From Bacteroidales bacterium (GTDB lineage Bacteria > Bacteroidota > Bacteroidia > Bacteroidales > GCA-2711565), in NCBI GenBank assembly GCA_028280405.1, contig JANQLW010000053.1:1-64000 (forward strand): 64,000 nucleotides of DNA. Reading direction: 5' to 3'. Of this stretch, positions 36,053 to 44,723 are shown piece by piece. Each line of letters starts with the position of its first letter. The first letter of the stretch is position 1. The notes below the pieces were generated by a model. That model made no database searches. It was not told the origin of the DNA and was given only the letters and a program-made list of their open reading frames with translations. The position numbers and the translations under genes were made by a program.

Positions 36053-37576
36053 ATGACTTATATTGTAACGGGAACAGGCTTAACTATAGAAGATGTAGTA
36101 GCCGTTGCACGCCATGGGAAAAAAGTGGAATTATGTCCGGAAGCCATTGAACGCATTGATAAATGCCGTGCAATGCTTGAGAAAAAAATTGAAGCCAATG
36201 AAATCATGTACGGAGTCAATACAGGTATTGGTGAATTTTCTGAAGTTGTTTTAGATGATGATCAGGTTAAAGAATTTCAAAAATACCTGATCTATAATCA
36301 TGCGGCCGGAATAGGTGAAGCGATGCCATTGGAAGATGTTCGTGGAGCAATGTTAGGTCGTATCAATGTCCATGCACATGGCAATTCCGGAGTACGCAAG
36401 GAAATTACTTTAACCTTGGTTGATATGTTAAATAAGGGAGTTACTCCTTATGTATGTAAAAAAGGTTCTGTGGGTGCTTCGGGAGATTTGGCCCCTATGT
36501 CGCAAATTGCCTTATTAATGATGGGTGAAGGGAAAGCCTTTTATGAAGGGGAACTTCTGGAAGGTAAAGAAGCATTGGACAGAGCTGGAATTCCTGTTCC
36601 GGGATTGAAAGCACGTGATGGTTTGGCAACTATTAATGGTTCCAATGTATTAACTGCAATGAGTGCCATTTTACTATATGATGCTAATCGCTGGTTAAAG
36701 CAGGCAGAAATTGGTGCAGCGATGTCGTTGGAAGCTTTAAAAGCAAATATGAAACCTTATACTTCGAAATTACATGAAGTCAGAGGTTTCGCCGGAGCTA
36801 TTCGTTCGGCTAATGCCATCAATAAAATGGTTGATGGAGGTGATCTAAAAGAACAACGCATTAAATGTAAAGTTCAGGATGCCTATTCTATGCGTTCTAC
36901 TCCACAGGTTATTGGCGCAGCACATGATGCATTAGCTTATGCCCGCTTGCAAGTAGAAATTGAATTGAATGGTGTAGGAGATAACCCAATCTTCTTCCCT
37001 GAAGAAAACCTTCAGCTTTCAGGAGCCAACTTCCAGGGAACACCGGTCGCAGTTCCAATGGATATGGTAGGTGCTGCGATTACGATGGTTTCTGTGATGT
37101 CGGAGAGAAGAATGAACAGATTGAATAATCCGGCTTTAAGTGTAGGCTTACCTGCATTCTTAACCAAAGGTGCCGGAATGTTCTCAGGTTTAATGTTATC
37201 ACAATATACTGCAGATATGCAAATTGTGGAACAAAGGATCTTATCAACTCCCGCAAGTATTCAAAGTATACCTGCCGCAGCTGACCAGGAAGATTTTGTA
37301 TCTATGGGAATGAACACAGCATTAAAGAATATTCAAATTCTGGATAATGCCTATGGAGTTTTAGGTATTGAGATTATGGCAGCAGCTCAGGCTCTTGATT
37401 TCAGGGATTACAGATTTGGTGACGGTGTAACCAAAGCCAAAGAAGTTGTTCGCCAGTATGTAGAGTTCCTGGACATTGATCGTCCATTATATAACGATCA
37501 TAATACAATGAAAGAATTGATAAAATCCTGTGAAATACTTGAAGAAGTACAAAAAGTAGTAGGAAGCTTAGAATAA
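36053..37576 (+). CDS. HAL/PAL-family MIO ammonia-lyase, second paralogue
   Basis: A 507-residue aromatic amino acid lyase. MIO is formed in KGSVGASGDLAPMSQIALL. YGVNTGIGEF, YNHAAGIGE, VQDAYSMRSTPQVIGA and ADQEDFVSMGMN correspond to the substrate-pocket segments. The QED in the last one is kept as in histidine lyases, but the following His is Phe and the NH pocket motif differs from its neighbour. It is therefore a distant paralogue of the upstream hutH rather than a recent duplicate, and may act on another amino acid. It probably belongs to the same transcription unit. Confidence 0.75.
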   Translation: MTYIVTGTGLTIEDVVAVARHGKKVELCPEAIERIDKCRAMLEKKIEANEIMYGVNTGIGEFSEVVLDDDQVKEFQKYLIYNHAAGIGEAMPLEDVRGAMLGRINVHAHGNSGVRKEITLTLVDMLNKGVTPYVCKKGSVGASGDLAPMSQIALLMMGEGKAFYEGELLEGKEALDRAGIPVPGLKARDGLATINGSNVLTAMSAILLYDANRWLKQAEIGAAMSLEALKANMKPYTSKLHEVRGFAGAIRSANAINKMVDGGDLKEQRIKCKVQDAYSMRSTPQVIGAAHDALAYARLQVEIELNGVGDNPIFFPEENLQLSGANFQGTPVAVPMDMVGAAITMVSVMSERRMNRLNNPALSVGLPAFLTKGAGMFSGLMLSQYTADMQIVEQRILSTPASIQSIPAAADQEDFVSMGMNTALKNIQILDNAYGVLGIEIMAAAQALDFRDYRFGDGVTKAKEVVRQYVEFLDIDRPLYNDHNTMKELIKSCEILEEVQKVVGSLE

Positions 37577-37633
37577 ACAATAAGATAAGCATGAAAAGGA
37601 GATTATTTCAAAAGTATTAATAATTTGAATTTT

Positions 37634-37715
37634 AGTCAGGGCGTGAATCGTTAATTAATTAAGTATATAACATTTATCTTTTGTTGAATTTTGCAAGTAC
37701 ATTCACATCCTGACT
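37634..37715. repeat. Inverted repeat AGTCAGGGCGTGAAT / ATTCACATCCTGACT
   Basis: The arms at 37634-37648 and 37701-37715 pair with two mismatches across 52 bases. A third copy of the right-arm word (ATTCACACCCTGACT) sits at 56168-56182, so the word is dispersed. A short dyad GAGA-AA-TCTC followed by T7 (37719-37735) could end the lyase transcript. Confidence 0.55.
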
Positions 37716-37726
37716 TTTGAGAAATC

Positions 37727-37830
37727 TCTTTTTTTATTCCCTAATTCTGTACTTTTGAAAACATAACGGAATTAAAGGAAAAGCAAATTGAACAGTCTAA
37801 AAAAAGGCCTGAATTACGACGAACTATATT
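37727..37830 (+). pseudogene. 5' fragment copy of the membrane-protein gene at 43026
   Basis: This stretch copies the T-run of the terminator, the promoter element TACTTTTG (37750-37757) and the first roughly 20 codons of the gene at 43026: it reads ELKEKQIEQSKKRPEL against ELQEKQIEQPKKRPEL. The start codon has become ACG (37766) and similarity ends near 37830. It is an untranslated relic. With the intact copy it brackets the SusC/SusD pair between them as direct repeats. Confidence 0.8.
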
Positions 37831-38252
37831 CAGATCATATAAGAATCAAATTCAAACCATTTTCTTCATATATAGTATCTATTTTATAGGTAATTTTCAA
37901 TTTTATCTGCCAATTATCATTTTTTTCATATAAAATTTTTATTATTTGCTTTTTTTTATACATTTGTGAGTAACTAATTTGCTTTGGGGTTTATTTTATA
38001 ATAAATTTAAATAAGCAATTAAGAAAGTGCATGAATATTATAGGTTAAACTTCTTAAAAATTTAAACGATTGCATGAATGCAGATCTGGCAGTCTGTATT
38101 TAGGCAAATGCATTGTTATTTTCTTTTGATAGTTCTATAATATTATTCTATGAAATAAACTGTTATTCATGTTGACCCTGATTCGGTTGACTGCTCTAAT
38201 AGTAACAGATTTATATATGAATCAATTTTTTTATTAACCAAATTTTTTAATT
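37831..38252 (+). other. Leader region of the first large SusC operon
   Basis: No gene is seen. A -7-like element TACATTTG lies at 37959-37966, which would give a leader of about 285 bases; no matching -33 box is found. The last 30 bases (TTATTAACCAAATTTTTTAA then ATGAG) are nearly identical to those before the SusC at 50035 and similar to those at 44724. AAACTGTTATTCATG and GATTCGGTT are shared loosely with the third leader. Confidence 0.4.
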
Positions 38253-41200
38253 ATGAGAAAATTTACAATTTGGCTAACGTGCTTATTGTTCTTCTTAAGT
38301 ATTGGAATGGCCAATGCGCAAACTAAAGTAATTACAGGTACCGTTACAGGTGCCGATGATGGTTTGCCGATTCCTGGTGTTACCGTAATGGTGCCAGGTA
38401 CTACTACAGGTGTTATCACTGACTTTAACGGTAAGTATGAGTTAAAAGTCGGAAATGATGTAAACTTCCTTAGATTCTCTTACGTTGGTATGGTTACCCA
38501 AGATATTGCTATTGAGGGTAGAACTGTTATCAATGTAGTGATGAAGTTATCTACTACTGCTCTTAGTGAAGTTGTTGTTACCGCAATTGGAATCAAACGA
38601 GAGACCAAAGCCTTAGGGTATTCTGTACAAAACGTAAGTGGAGAAGCAATGACCAAAGGCAACAATGCAAATGTTGTTAACGCAATTGGAGGTAGAATTG
38701 CCGGAGTACAGGTAAACAATTCTTCAGGTGCAGCCGGAGGTTCTTCATACATTACAGTGAGGGGGGCAGCTTCACTTACAGGAGAGAACCAACCTCTTTT
38801 TGTCGTTGATGGAATTCCTATAGATAACTCTCAAAGTTATACAGGAAATCCTGATGACGGAAGAAACAACCTAACTGATGGAGTGGCATATGCAAATCGT
38901 GCAATTGACTTAAATCCGGAGGATATCGAATCAATCACCGTACTTAAAGGTGGAGCTGCAACAGCATTATACGGTTTACGTGCTGCAAATGGTGTTGTAC
39001 AAATTACGACCAAAAAAGGCTCAAATTCAACGAGAATGAGTATTAATGTTCATTCATCAGTGACCATTGATAAGATATCTCAAGTTCCGGGCCTTCAAAA
39101 AGAATATGCAGCAGGTTTAAGTGGAACCTGGGCTGGGCCAGACGGTCCATGGTATAAAATGCTTTCCTGGGGACCCAAAATTTCTGATATGGAGTATGAC
39201 GGTTCTGATTATAAATGGGACCCTCATGGTAAACTCGTTTCTAAAGGGTCAGGGAATGGAAACCCGGCACAAGCTTATGATCATTATGACTTTTTTGAAA
39301 CAGGTTCAACCTTCAACAATTCGCTTAGTATGTCGGGAGGTAATGAACTCTCAACCTTTTACACTTCTGTATCACATATGAGAAGTAATGGAATTATTCC
39401 TAAGAATACATATAATAAAACAACTTTCAGGATATCAGGAGATACTAAATTAACCGATAATTTTAAGATTTTTGCAAGTGCAAATTATATTCATTCTCAT
39501 GGTGTTAGAATACAGCAAGGATCTAATGTATCAGGAGTTATGCTTGGATTACTAAGAACCCCTCCTTCATTCAATAATAAAATATATGAGTTTGAAGAGG
39601 ATGGATCTCAAAGAAATTTTAGAGGTGGTGGTGGCTACGATAACCCCTATTGGACTGTAAATAAAAATCCTCTAACAGATCGGGTAAACAGAATGATCGG
39701 AAATATGGGTTTCAACTACAAACCCTACGAATGGATGACTATTGACTACCGTATTGGTATTGATTGGTATAGAGATGCCAGAAAACAAATATTTGCAATT
39801 GGCTCCAGAGCTAATCCTGCAGGCCGATTCATAGACAATACTCATTTTAACAGGGATGTTAACTCCGACTTAGTAGTTACTGTTAATCGAGATCTAAAAG
39901 AAGATTTAAAATTAAATGTTATAGCCGGGCATAATATGTACCAAAGTTATTATCAACGAATTTATGTACAGGGCGATGATATAAACATTCCTGGGTTTTA
40001 TCACATCTCAACGACAAGTTCAAATTTAGTAAGAGAAAATGTAGATAGAAAGCGTACTGCAGCATTCTATGCTGATTTAGGTTTGGAATGGAAGGACATG
40101 TTATTTTTAAATGCTACAGGCCGTTATGAATGGTCCACAACTTTACCGGAAAGTAAAAATAGCTTTTTCTATCCTTCTATTAATGCCGGTTTTATTTTTA
40201 CAGAATTACCTGCATTTAAAAATAGTAAAATATTATCTTTTGGTAAATTAAGAGCTTCCTATGCAAGAATAGCAAATGATGCTGCAATATATAGCACTTT
40301 AAATTACTATACACTCTCAGCATTTAAGGATCCTTCAACCGATGGAATCTCATTCCCGTTTAATAAAGTTCCTGGTTTTACAAAAAGTAACATTCTTGCT
40401 GATGAAACAAATTTAAAACCAGAAAGTACCAAAACATGGGAAATTGGATTTGACCTGAAGTTTTTCAATAATAGACTTTCTCTTGATATATCTTATTATA
40501 GTTCTGTTCACTCTGATTTACTACTTCCAGTTACTATTTCAGGAGCTTCAGGTTATACTGACAAATATATGAATGCCGGTGAAATGACTAATAAAGGAGT
40601 TGAAATTTTGCTTCAGGCAACACCTGTACAAACAAAAGACTTGCGATGGGATATTTTGGTAAATTTTGCGAAAAATAAGAATAGAGTCACCAAATTAGCC
40701 CAAGGAGTTGATAATATCTCTCTTGGAGGGTTTGTAGGTTCAACTATGCGCGCTGTTGTTGGCTATTCATACGGTTCTATTTTTGGGTACGACTGGAAAC
40801 GTGATGAGCAAGGTAATAGTATTGTTGACGATAGTGACCCAACAGCTATCACTTATGGTTACCCGATTTATGATCCTACAGAGATTGCTTTAGGCGATAA
40901 TTTACCTGATTGGACTGCCGGTATTACAAATACATTTACTTATAAAAACCTAACCCTTTCATTTTTAATTGACATCAAAGAAGGCGGGAAAATGTGGAAT
41001 GGAACCAAAGGTGTATTAATGTGGTTTGGAACACATGAACAAACATTAGATAGAGAAACATCAATAGTTTGGGAAGGTGTAAAAAGTGATGGAACCCCTA
41101 ATGATATTGTAATTAACAAAGATGAAAATTTTTATACGGAAGTCTATAATGGTTGGTACGGCCCTTCTTCTCCATTTATTGAAGATGCAGACTGGGTAAG

Positions 41201-41429
41201 ATTAAAAGAACTCTCAATTAATTATGACCTGCCTTCAAAATGGTTCAAAAACTCACTATTTAAAAGCGCGAGTATCTATTTTACTGGCAAAAACTTATGG
41301 GTAAGCACTCCTTACACTGGTGTTGACCCTGAAACAAGTTTATTTGGTGCTCACAATGCCCAAGGCTTAGATTACTTTAATATGCCAGGTACTAAAAGCT
41401 ATATTTTGGGTGTAAGGTTTTCTTTATAA
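38253..41429 (+). CDS. SusC/RagA TonB-dependent transporter
   Basis: An outer-membrane transporter of 1058 residues with signal peptide (about 1-22, ending MANAQ), carboxypeptidase-like domain (about 27-105; GADDGLPIPGVTVMVPGT), plug (LNPEDIESITVLKGGAATAL, YGLRAANGVV) and barrel ending GVRFSL. No STN domain, so it is not coupled to FecR. The plug variant LKGGAATALYGLRA is typical of SusCs that pair with SusD-like_2 lipoproteins, as the next gene is. Its N-terminal 100 residues are near-identical to those of the SusCs at 44724 and 50035, whereas the barrels diverge. Confidence 0.94.
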   Translation: MRKFTIWLTCLLFFLSIGMANAQTKVITGTVTGADDGLPIPGVTVMVPGTTTGVITDFNGKYELKVGNDVNFLRFSYVGMVTQDIAIEGRTVINVVMKLSTTALSEVVVTAIGIKRETKALGYSVQNVSGEAMTKGNNANVVNAIGGRIAGVQVNNSSGAAGGSSYITVRGAASLTGENQPLFVVDGIPIDNSQSYTGNPDDGRNNLTDGVAYANRAIDLNPEDIESITVLKGGAATALYGLRAANGVVQITTKKGSNSTRMSINVHSSVTIDKISQVPGLQKEYAAGLSGTWAGPDGPWYKMLSWGPKISDMEYDGSDYKWDPHGKLVSKGSGNGNPAQAYDHYDFFETGSTFNNSLSMSGGNELSTFYTSVSHMRSNGIIPKNTYNKTTFRISGDTKLTDNFKIFASANYIHSHGVRIQQGSNVSGVMLGLLRTPPSFNNKIYEFEEDGSQRNFRGGGGYDNPYWTVNKNPLTDRVNRMIGNMGFNYKPYEWMTIDYRIGIDWYRDARKQIFAIGSRANPAGRFIDNTHFNRDVNSDLVVTVNRDLKEDLKLNVIAGHNMYQSYYQRIYVQGDDINIPGFYHISTTSSNLVRENVDRKRTAAFYADLGLEWKDMLFLNATGRYEWSTTLPESKNSFFYPSINAGFIFTELPAFKNSKILSFGKLRASYARIANDAAIYSTLNYYTLSAFKDPSTDGISFPFNKVPGFTKSNILADETNLKPESTKTWEIGFDLKFFNNRLSLDISYYSSVHSDLLLPVTISGASGYTDKYMNAGEMTNKGVEILLQATPVQTKDLRWDILVNFAKNKNRVTKLAQGVDNISLGGFVGSTMRAVVGYSYGSIFGYDWKRDEQGNSIVDDSDPTAITYGYPIYDPTEIALGDNLPDWTAGITNTFTYKNLTLSFLIDIKEGGKMWNGTKGVLMWFGTHEQTLDRETSIVWEGVKSDGTPNDIVINKDENFYTEVYNGWYGPSSPFIEDADWVRLKELSINYDLPSKWFKNSLFKSASIYFTGKNLWVSTPYTGVDPETSLFGAHNAQGLDYFNMPGTKSYILGVRFSL

Positions 41430-41442
41430 AAAATAATAAAAA

Positions 41443-42894
41443 ATGAAAAATATTATGAACAATATAAATATTAAAAAATTAGGAGTGCTATTTATTGTAT
41501 TCCTTGTTTTTACATCTTGTGAAAAGTGGATTGATCCGGATTACAATGTAGATCCAAACAATCCTATAGATGTATCAATGGATCTATTGCTTGCTTCTTC
41601 AGAAGTAGCATTAGCTTACGATGCCGGAGCTCAAATGTCCAGAACGCCCTCTATGTGGATGCAGCAGATTACAGGTGTAACATCGCATGCTGCCGGTTAT
41701 GAAAAATATGTATGGCTGGAAGGTGATGTAAACGGATTTTGGAAATGGAATATTTATGCCGGTTACTTGCATGATCTAAAAATTCTTATGGATAAGGCTA
41801 AAGAATCAAATTCTCCTCATTACGAAGGTGTGGCAAAAGTTCTTTCTGCATATGTTTTAGGAACAACAACTGACCTTTGGGGAGACATTCCTTATTCTGA
41901 TGCTTTTCAAGGCAATGCAAACCTAAAGGCAGCTTATGATACCCAAGAAGAAATATATAATACTATATTTACATTCCTAGATGAGGCAATAACAACTGAT
42001 TTAACTGCTACTACAAGCTTATATAGCCCGGGAAGCGAAGATTTCTTTTATGGAGGGGATCTGGATAAATGGAAAAAATTAGCTTATGCTTTAAAAGCAC
42101 GTTATAAGTTACATTTATCTAAAAAGAATTCTACTGTATATACTGAAGTTTTAACTGCACTGGCAAATGGATTTGAATCAAGTGATGATGACTTTGAATT
42201 TACAGATTTCTCAACAAAATCATCAGAACAAAATCCTTATTACCAGTATCATGAACAACGTGAAGGGTATATAGGAGGTTTAGGCGAACGATTGATGAAC
42301 ATGCTTAACAATAACACACCTGCAGATTTAACTGATGACGATCCAAGAATATCTATCTATGCAGAAAAAGCTAAAGATGGATCATATATTGGATCTCCTG
42401 CCGGAAACCCCTTAGCCGACCAATCCTATATTGGCAGTTATTTTATTGCAAAAGATGCACCGGTCTCAATTATGTCATACGCTGAACTAAAATTTATTGA
42501 AGCTGAAGCAAAACTTCCAACTGATGCTGCAGGAGCTGCTACAGCATATAATATGGCAGTAAAAGCTTCTCTTGCAAAATACGGAGTAAGCAATACCACA
42601 TGGGAAGCTGCAAATGCAAGTGAAACTGAAACAAGTATTACTCTTGAGAAAATTATTACGGGTAAATACATTGCGCTATTTATGAATATGGAAGTATATA
42701 ACGACTGGAGAAGAACAGGTTTCCCCGTACTTACAAAAGCTCATTTAGCTGCTGTTGGTGAAATTCCGAGAAGATGGCCTTATCCAACTTCCGAAAGAAG
42801 TTTCAATAGTGAAAACTATGATGCTGCGGTTAGTCGTCAGGGATTCAGTGCTGGTACAAGTATAGTAGATAGAGTATGGTGGGATGCAAATTAA
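41443..42894 (+). CDS. SusD-like nutrient-binding lipoprotein (SusD-like_2 type)
   Basis: A 483-residue lipoprotein with lipobox VFTSC (Cys about 26) followed by EKWIDPDYNVDPNNP, the start typical of the SusD-like_2 branch. WMQQITGVTS, AKVLSAYVLGTTTDLWGDIP and YAELKFIEAEAKL are further signatures. The C-terminal region has MNMEVYNDWRRTGFP. It lies 13 bases after its SusC partner. The operon ends at the terminator at 42963-42995. The substrate is unknown. Confidence 0.88.
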   Translation: MKNIMNNINIKKLGVLFIVFLVFTSCEKWIDPDYNVDPNNPIDVSMDLLLASSEVALAYDAGAQMSRTPSMWMQQITGVTSHAAGYEKYVWLEGDVNGFWKWNIYAGYLHDLKILMDKAKESNSPHYEGVAKVLSAYVLGTTTDLWGDIPYSDAFQGNANLKAAYDTQEEIYNTIFTFLDEAITTDLTATTSLYSPGSEDFFYGGDLDKWKKLAYALKARYKLHLSKKNSTVYTEVLTALANGFESSDDDFEFTDFSTKSSEQNPYYQYHEQREGYIGGLGERLMNMLNNNTPADLTDDDPRISIYAEKAKDGSYIGSPAGNPLADQSYIGSYFIAKDAPVSIMSYAELKFIEAEAKLPTDAAGAATAYNMAVKASLAKYGVSNTTWEAANASETETSITLEKIITGKYIALFMNMEVYNDWRRTGFPVLTKAHLAAVGEIPRRWPYPTSERSFNSENYDAAVSRQGFSAGTSIVDRVWWDAN

Positions 42895-42962
42895 ACTGAT
42901 GTTTTCATAAATAAGTCGACTTTGTGTCAACTTATTTTAAGACGAGACATATAACGAGAAAA

Positions 42963-42995
42963 AGGCCTGGACAAATTGTTCAGGTCTTTTTTTTT
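42963..42995 (+). terminator. Intrinsic terminator after the first large SusCD operon
   Basis: AGGCCTGGAC pairs with GTTCAGGTCT (10 bp with two G-T pairs) around a 5-base loop and is followed by T9. It separates the SusCD pair from the membrane-protein genes. Confidence 0.85.
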
Positions 42996-43009
42996 ATCAT
43001 CTAAATCTG

Positions 43010-43017
43010 TACTTTTG
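43010..43017 (+). promoter_or_regulatory. Promoter -7 element for the small membrane-protein pair
   Basis: TACTTTTG (TAnnTTTG), 8 bases before ATG 43026. The same element is kept in the relic at 37750-37757. Confidence 0.5.
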
Positions 43018-43025
43018 AAAACATA

Positions 43026-43454
43026 ATGGAATTACAGGAAAAGCAAATTGAACAGCCTAAAAAAAGGCCTGAATTACTAACAATTCTTTGCATATTAACA
43101 TTCATAGGAAGTGGGCTTCAAGGCATCTCCAATATTTTTGTTTTTAGCAATCAGGAATTGATTATCGAACAATTTATAGACAGCCCTTTTTACAATGAAG
43201 ATATGCACAAGTATTTTGAAACCGATTCAAAATTCTTCCTGCTTAACTCAATGGTATATTTTACTTCTTTATTGGGAGCTATATATATGTGGAGGCTAAA
43301 AAAAATAGGATTTCATCTCTACACCATGTCTCAAATAGCTGTTCTTTTTATATTTTCTATATATAAACCTATGCCTGGCATACCTACACTTGAAATAATT
43401 GTTACCGGTTTATTTATATTTTTATATTATAGAAATCTCAAATTCATGAGTTAA
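43026..43454 (+). CDS. Small membrane protein, unknown function
   Basis: A 142-residue protein with a charged N-terminus (LQEKQIEQPKKRPEL) and about four membrane helices (near 17-37, 73-91, 97-112 and 118-135). An extracytoplasmic loop at about 38-70 carries acidic and aromatic residues (DSPFYNEDMHKYFETD). No known motif. It overlaps the following membrane gene by one base, so they are coupled and may form a complex. Its 5' end has been duplicated upstream of the preceding SusC gene. Confidence 0.65.
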   Translation: MELQEKQIEQPKKRPELLTILCILTFIGSGLQGISNIFVFSNQELIIEQFIDSPFYNEDMHKYFETDSKFFLLNSMVYFTSLLGAIYMWRLKKIGFHLYTMSQIAVLFIFSIYKPMPGIPTLEIIVTGLFIFLYYRNLKFMS

Positions 43455-43861
43455 TGAGTGTAGAAAAAAAAGAAAAAATAAACATTAGTCAAGGTCCTAT
43501 ATGGTATAAGATGCTCTGTTTAGCGGCAGCAACCTATTCTATTTTATATATTCTTATTTTTGTTACCGGTATCATTAATCTTTCGCTACTCAATAAAGTA
43601 TTTAGTATTTATACGGATACTCCACCTGATCCCAATTATATACTTTTATTTGTTACATTGAATTTAATCTTAAGCTTATTTATGTTTTATGGAGTTATAA
43701 AATTGTTTAAGTCCAGAAAAGTAGGTTATTTTTTCTTCGAGTTCTCTGCACTTTTAATGATTGCAACAAAACTACTGTTTAACAATAGAAACTTTTTTGA
43801 AATAGGGCTAATAACACTATTTATATTATTGTTTACTATAAGAGTGAAGAAGTATAACTAA
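43454..43861 (+). CDS. Small four-helix membrane protein, unknown function
   Basis: A 135-residue protein with a short charged N-terminus (SVEKKEKINISQG) and four hydrophobic helices (about 20-45, 63-83, 88-108, 114-130). It ends in the basic tail RVKKYN. Topology and size resemble the upstream gene (charged start, loop after helix 1 with YTDTPPDPN), so the two may be ancient duplicates. Start and stop overlap (TAATG). No function can be assigned. Confidence 0.6.
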   Translation: MSVEKKEKINISQGPIWYKMLCLAAATYSILYILIFVTGIINLSLLNKVFSIYTDTPPDPNYILLFVTLNLILSLFMFYGVIKLFKSRKVGYFFFEFSALLMIATKLLFNNRNFFEIGLITLFILLFTIRVKKYN

Positions 43862-44723
43862 TCATAGCATCCTTCAGGCAATATTTCATTTTTTAAGCAG
43901 AATATTTCCCAATCCAATTTTAGTACTTTAAAAATTAAACTATCATTTTGTTATTTCTGCCAAACTAGTAAAGAAATTAAAATATAGAATAGAAAGTTTT
44001 TTATATCAAAATTTTTCCTGATTTTAAAATAACAGATTATCAAAAGAATTGTATGGGAAGGGGGAATAAAAGAGCTTCTTTTTTTGATGGTTATTAATTA
44101 TTCACCTACCCAAAACCCTCAATTTATCAGCAAAATCAACAATAATTCATCTAAAGTATTAATTATTTCGTCTATTTTTTAGCAAACTTTGTATTTAAAA
44201 AAAATTATTTTTTTATTCAGGATTCAATTTTTTATGCTTCGTATACACCTGATTATCAAAACAAAAGGATTTAAAAACTTTAAACATATTTAGTCCGGAT
44301 TTGCTAAAAGTACTATTTAATAAAGAAAAACAGAATATCTAACCCATTTGAAAATAAAGAAAATATAATTACATTTGTTATACAACATTGTAATCAACCA
44401 AACAATGTCTTAATTCTTTATGAAAAACTTATTGTGATCCTCTTGTATGGGATGACGATGCAAAGCTGGAGTTTGAGCATTGATAATCAATATATACTCA
44501 TAATTAAACTATACTTACCAAAGTATCTTTTTTTAATCTGATTATCGATCGAGATTTTTGTTGGTAGATACACTATAGATAAACCTAAAAGTATCTTATC
44601 CAATTATGAGGTTACCCTCAAGCCATTCACTCCTAATTTTATTTAACAATCATAGGGAAAAAAGAAGGATATGAATCTATACTTAGTATGAATCTTATAT
44701 ATTATTAATCAATTTTTTTAACT
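43862..44723 (+). other. Long gap with the promoter and leader of the second large SusC operon
   Basis: 862 bases without a gene. The first 470 bases are AT-rich, with short T-runs (one after AAGAGCTTC near 44067) but no strong hairpin. A complete promoter lies at 44347-44377. The remaining 340 bases form a leader without recognisable riboswitch or peptide. The last bases resemble the leaders of the other two SusC genes. Confidence 0.45.
44347..44377 (+). promoter_or_regulatory. Complete promoter for the second large SusC operon
   Basis: TTTG (44347-44350), 19 bases, then TACATTTG (44370-44377): an exact match to the Bacteroidota TTTG-N19-TAnnTTTG consensus. The predicted leader to ATG 44724 is about 340 bases. 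Confidence 0.75.
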
